Positions 4,603 to 5,724 of a DNA stretch of 5,724 bases are shown one piece after another (the first letter of the stretch is position 1; every line of letters begins with the position of its first letter). Both the position numbers and the translations under genes were made by a program. Source of the stretch: JBBTXL01 sp038062295 (GTDB lineage Bacteria; Patescibacteriota; Minisyncoccia; GWC2-36-17; WO2-46-25); the NCBI GenBank assembly GCA_038062295.1, contig JBBTXL010000039.1, forward strand, positions 1-5,724. The letters run 5' to 3'. The notes under the pieces are model-generated. The model did no database searches and was not told where the DNA came from. It was given only the letters and a program-made list of their open reading frames with translations.

Positions 4603-5708
4603 TGGATATTGTGCGTAATAAAAATATGCTTGCCGCTGCGGTCCTTATCGTTGCGGTGTGGGCGGGTATTCTTATATTTCACCCCCCGCGTGTTACGCAG
4701 GACACCTTCACATACTTTGAGAGCATGGAGGTGCTTGCAACCGGTGAGGTTCCCGACGGATTTACGGCAAACCGCATTATCACCACCTATCTTGGTATGC
4801 GGACGGTGATGGCTCTCGAGACCGTTTTCGGCGATGTGAAGATCGCGTGGGCCGTCATGAACAGCATCTTTTTTTTCGCCACAAGTTTCTTTTTCTATAA
4901 GATCATAGCCATACTGTTCGGCAGGCATACAATTGCCATGTTTGGAACCGTTCTCGTGGCGACAAATTACGCGTTGCTTGCCAATGCCCTTGATTATGTG
5001 ATGGATGTTGGCGGGTGGGCATTCTATCTTGCGGCGTTGTATTTTTCCTTGCGGTACATGATGATGGATAATATCCGTTTTGTAGTGTACGGAGCCGTGG
5101 CAGTGGGCATTGGTTGTTTTTTTAAGGAGTACGCATTTTTAGGGCTTATCGCGCTTGCATGCGCCATTCTGTACCAACGGCGGCAGAACATTGGGGCATT
5201 GGTACGTGAGGCAGCGCTTGTCGGGGGCATTTCTCTCGTGCCGATATCTTTGTTTTACATCTGGGCATATGATCAGTACGGGTATAGCTATTTGAACTGG
5301 TTCTCATATGCTAAGGAAGCAATGCCGGCGTATTACGCCTCAAAGCCCGTTGAGTACATTAAGGTACTCGGGTCGCTGTATACCTTTGGATGGTTCTTGT
5401 TTGTGGGCGGGGTGTATCTTGCGATGCGGTACAAAACGGCGTTTCTGGAGAGCCGTGCGCTGTGGTACGTTGCATTTGTCGGCATATCGGCATTACCCGT
5501 TTTTGTCTGGCCTGCCATCACGCAGCGCATCTTTTTCCCCATTGTCCCTTTTTTAGTGATGGTTTCATGTTTTGTGTTTTTACGGTATGAGTTGCGACTC
5601 GTCTATTTTCTGCCGCTGGTTGCGGCATATGTTGCCGTCAGTTATGCCATGGACTCCTACGTTTTGGATGCGGTGAACGTAGACCCTTTATTGAACTTTC
5701 TTCGATGA
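4599..5708 (+). CDS. Multi-pass membrane protein, putative GT-C lipid-sugar-dependent glycosyltransferase
   Basis: The 369-residue protein (368 if ATG 4602 is used) has about ten or eleven hydrophobic segments, near residues 11-28, 83-105, 112-129, 136-152, 160-175, 176-193, 203-224, 256-277, 288-305, 311-328 and 333-350. The first long loop (29-82) follows helix one and contains QDTFTYFESMEVLATGE (34-50), which resembles the GT-C signature with a catalytic Asp (Asp35) after the first helix. GCFFKEYAFLGL (172-183) resembles the Lys-Glu motif of the PMT/ArnT group, and ITQRIFFPIVPFLV (307-320) resembles their Arg-x-x-x-Pro helix. Such proteins transfer sugar from a polyprenyl-phosphate donor to a target on the outer face. 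It is shorter than typical PMT/ArnT members and has no large C-terminal extracellular domain. The start is GTG 4599 (GTGA overlap) or ATG 4602. The GT2 gene directly upstream could make its donor. The family call is inferred and not proven; an O-antigen-processing type membrane protein is the main alternative. Confidence 0.85.
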   Translation: MMDIVRNKNMLAAAVLIVAVWAGILIFHPPRVTQDTFTYFESMEVLATGEVPDGFTANRIITTYLGMRTVMALETVFGDVKIAWAVMNSIFFFATSFFFYKIIAILFGRHTIAMFGTVLVATNYALLANALDYVMDVGGWAFYLAALYFSLRYMMMDNIRFVVYGAVAVGIGCFFKEYAFLGLIALACAILYQRRQNIGALVREAALVGGISLVPISLFYIWAYDQYGYSYLNWFSYAKEAMPAYYASKPVEYIKVLGSLYTFGWFLFVGGVYLAMRYKTAFLESRALWYVAFVGISALPVFVWPAITQRIFFPIVPFLVMVSCFVFLRYELRLVYFLPLVAAYVAVSYAMDSYVLDAVNVDPLLNFLR

Positions 5709-5724
5709 AACTACTCATCATTAC
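5705..5724 (+). CDS. N-terminus of a further gene, cut by window edge
   Basis: ATG at 5705 overlaps the upstream TGA (ATGA) and begins MKLLIIT, a hydrophobic first strand typical of GT-B glycosyltransferases and other Rossmann-like enzymes. Only seven residues are visible. Junction style and context support a real start; function is a guess. Confidence 0.6.

Overview
This window is a compact bacterial cell-surface glycan locus. A run of five complete, co-directional genes and one gene cut by the right edge lies on the plus strand. A divergently transcribed gene, cut by the left edge, precedes it on the minus strand. The only true intergenic stretch is about 110 bases (449-559), and it carries overlapping divergent promoters. 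Every other junction on the plus strand is an overlap (13, 4, 4 and 4 bases) or a 37-base gap bridged by a possible 14-codon micro-ORF. The five plus-strand genes therefore look like one translationally coupled operon.

Layout: 1-448 (minus) encodes a HAD-like protein whose visible catalytic motifs look degenerate. 560-1720, 1708-2730 and 2727-3863 encode three different family-4 (GT-B fold) glycosyltransferases. 3901-4602 encodes a soluble family-2 (GT-A fold) glycosyltransferase of the polyprenyl-phosphate sugar synthase type. 4599-5708 encodes a multi-pass membrane protein resembling GT-C lipid-sugar-dependent transferases. 5705 onward starts a further gene with the N-terminus MKLLIIT, probably another transferase.

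A working model, which is inference: the three GT4 enzymes add sugars in the cytoplasm to a lipid-linked oligosaccharide. The GT2 enzyme charges a polyprenyl phosphate with one sugar, and the GT-C protein uses that lipid-sugar on the outer face to finish a glycan or decorate a surface protein.

The most unusual signal is a pair of perfect 7-bp tandem arrays inside two of the GT4 genes: GTTACCA at 1318-1343 and CTACTCG at 3474-3504. They differ in sequence, yet they sit at the same residue of the fold, in the same codon phase, with no net change in protein length, and both encode the pattern L-x-x-T-x-Y-x-L. Because 7 is not a multiple of 3, gain or loss of one unit frameshifts each gene into a nearby stop, before the E-x7-E motif. 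This is the architecture of a phase-variable (contingency) locus, although copy numbers are low. The third gene also carries two AT-rich repeat patches (period 8 and period 14) in its N-terminal domain.

Organism: tight overlaps, a glycosyltransferase-dense operon, mixed base composition and in-gene short repeats suggest an uncultivated small-genome bacterium, most likely Patescibacteria (candidate phyla radiation, for example a parcubacterial lineage). This assignment rests on general resemblance and no marker gene is present. No tRNA, rRNA, CRISPR, insertion sequence or convincing terminator was seen.
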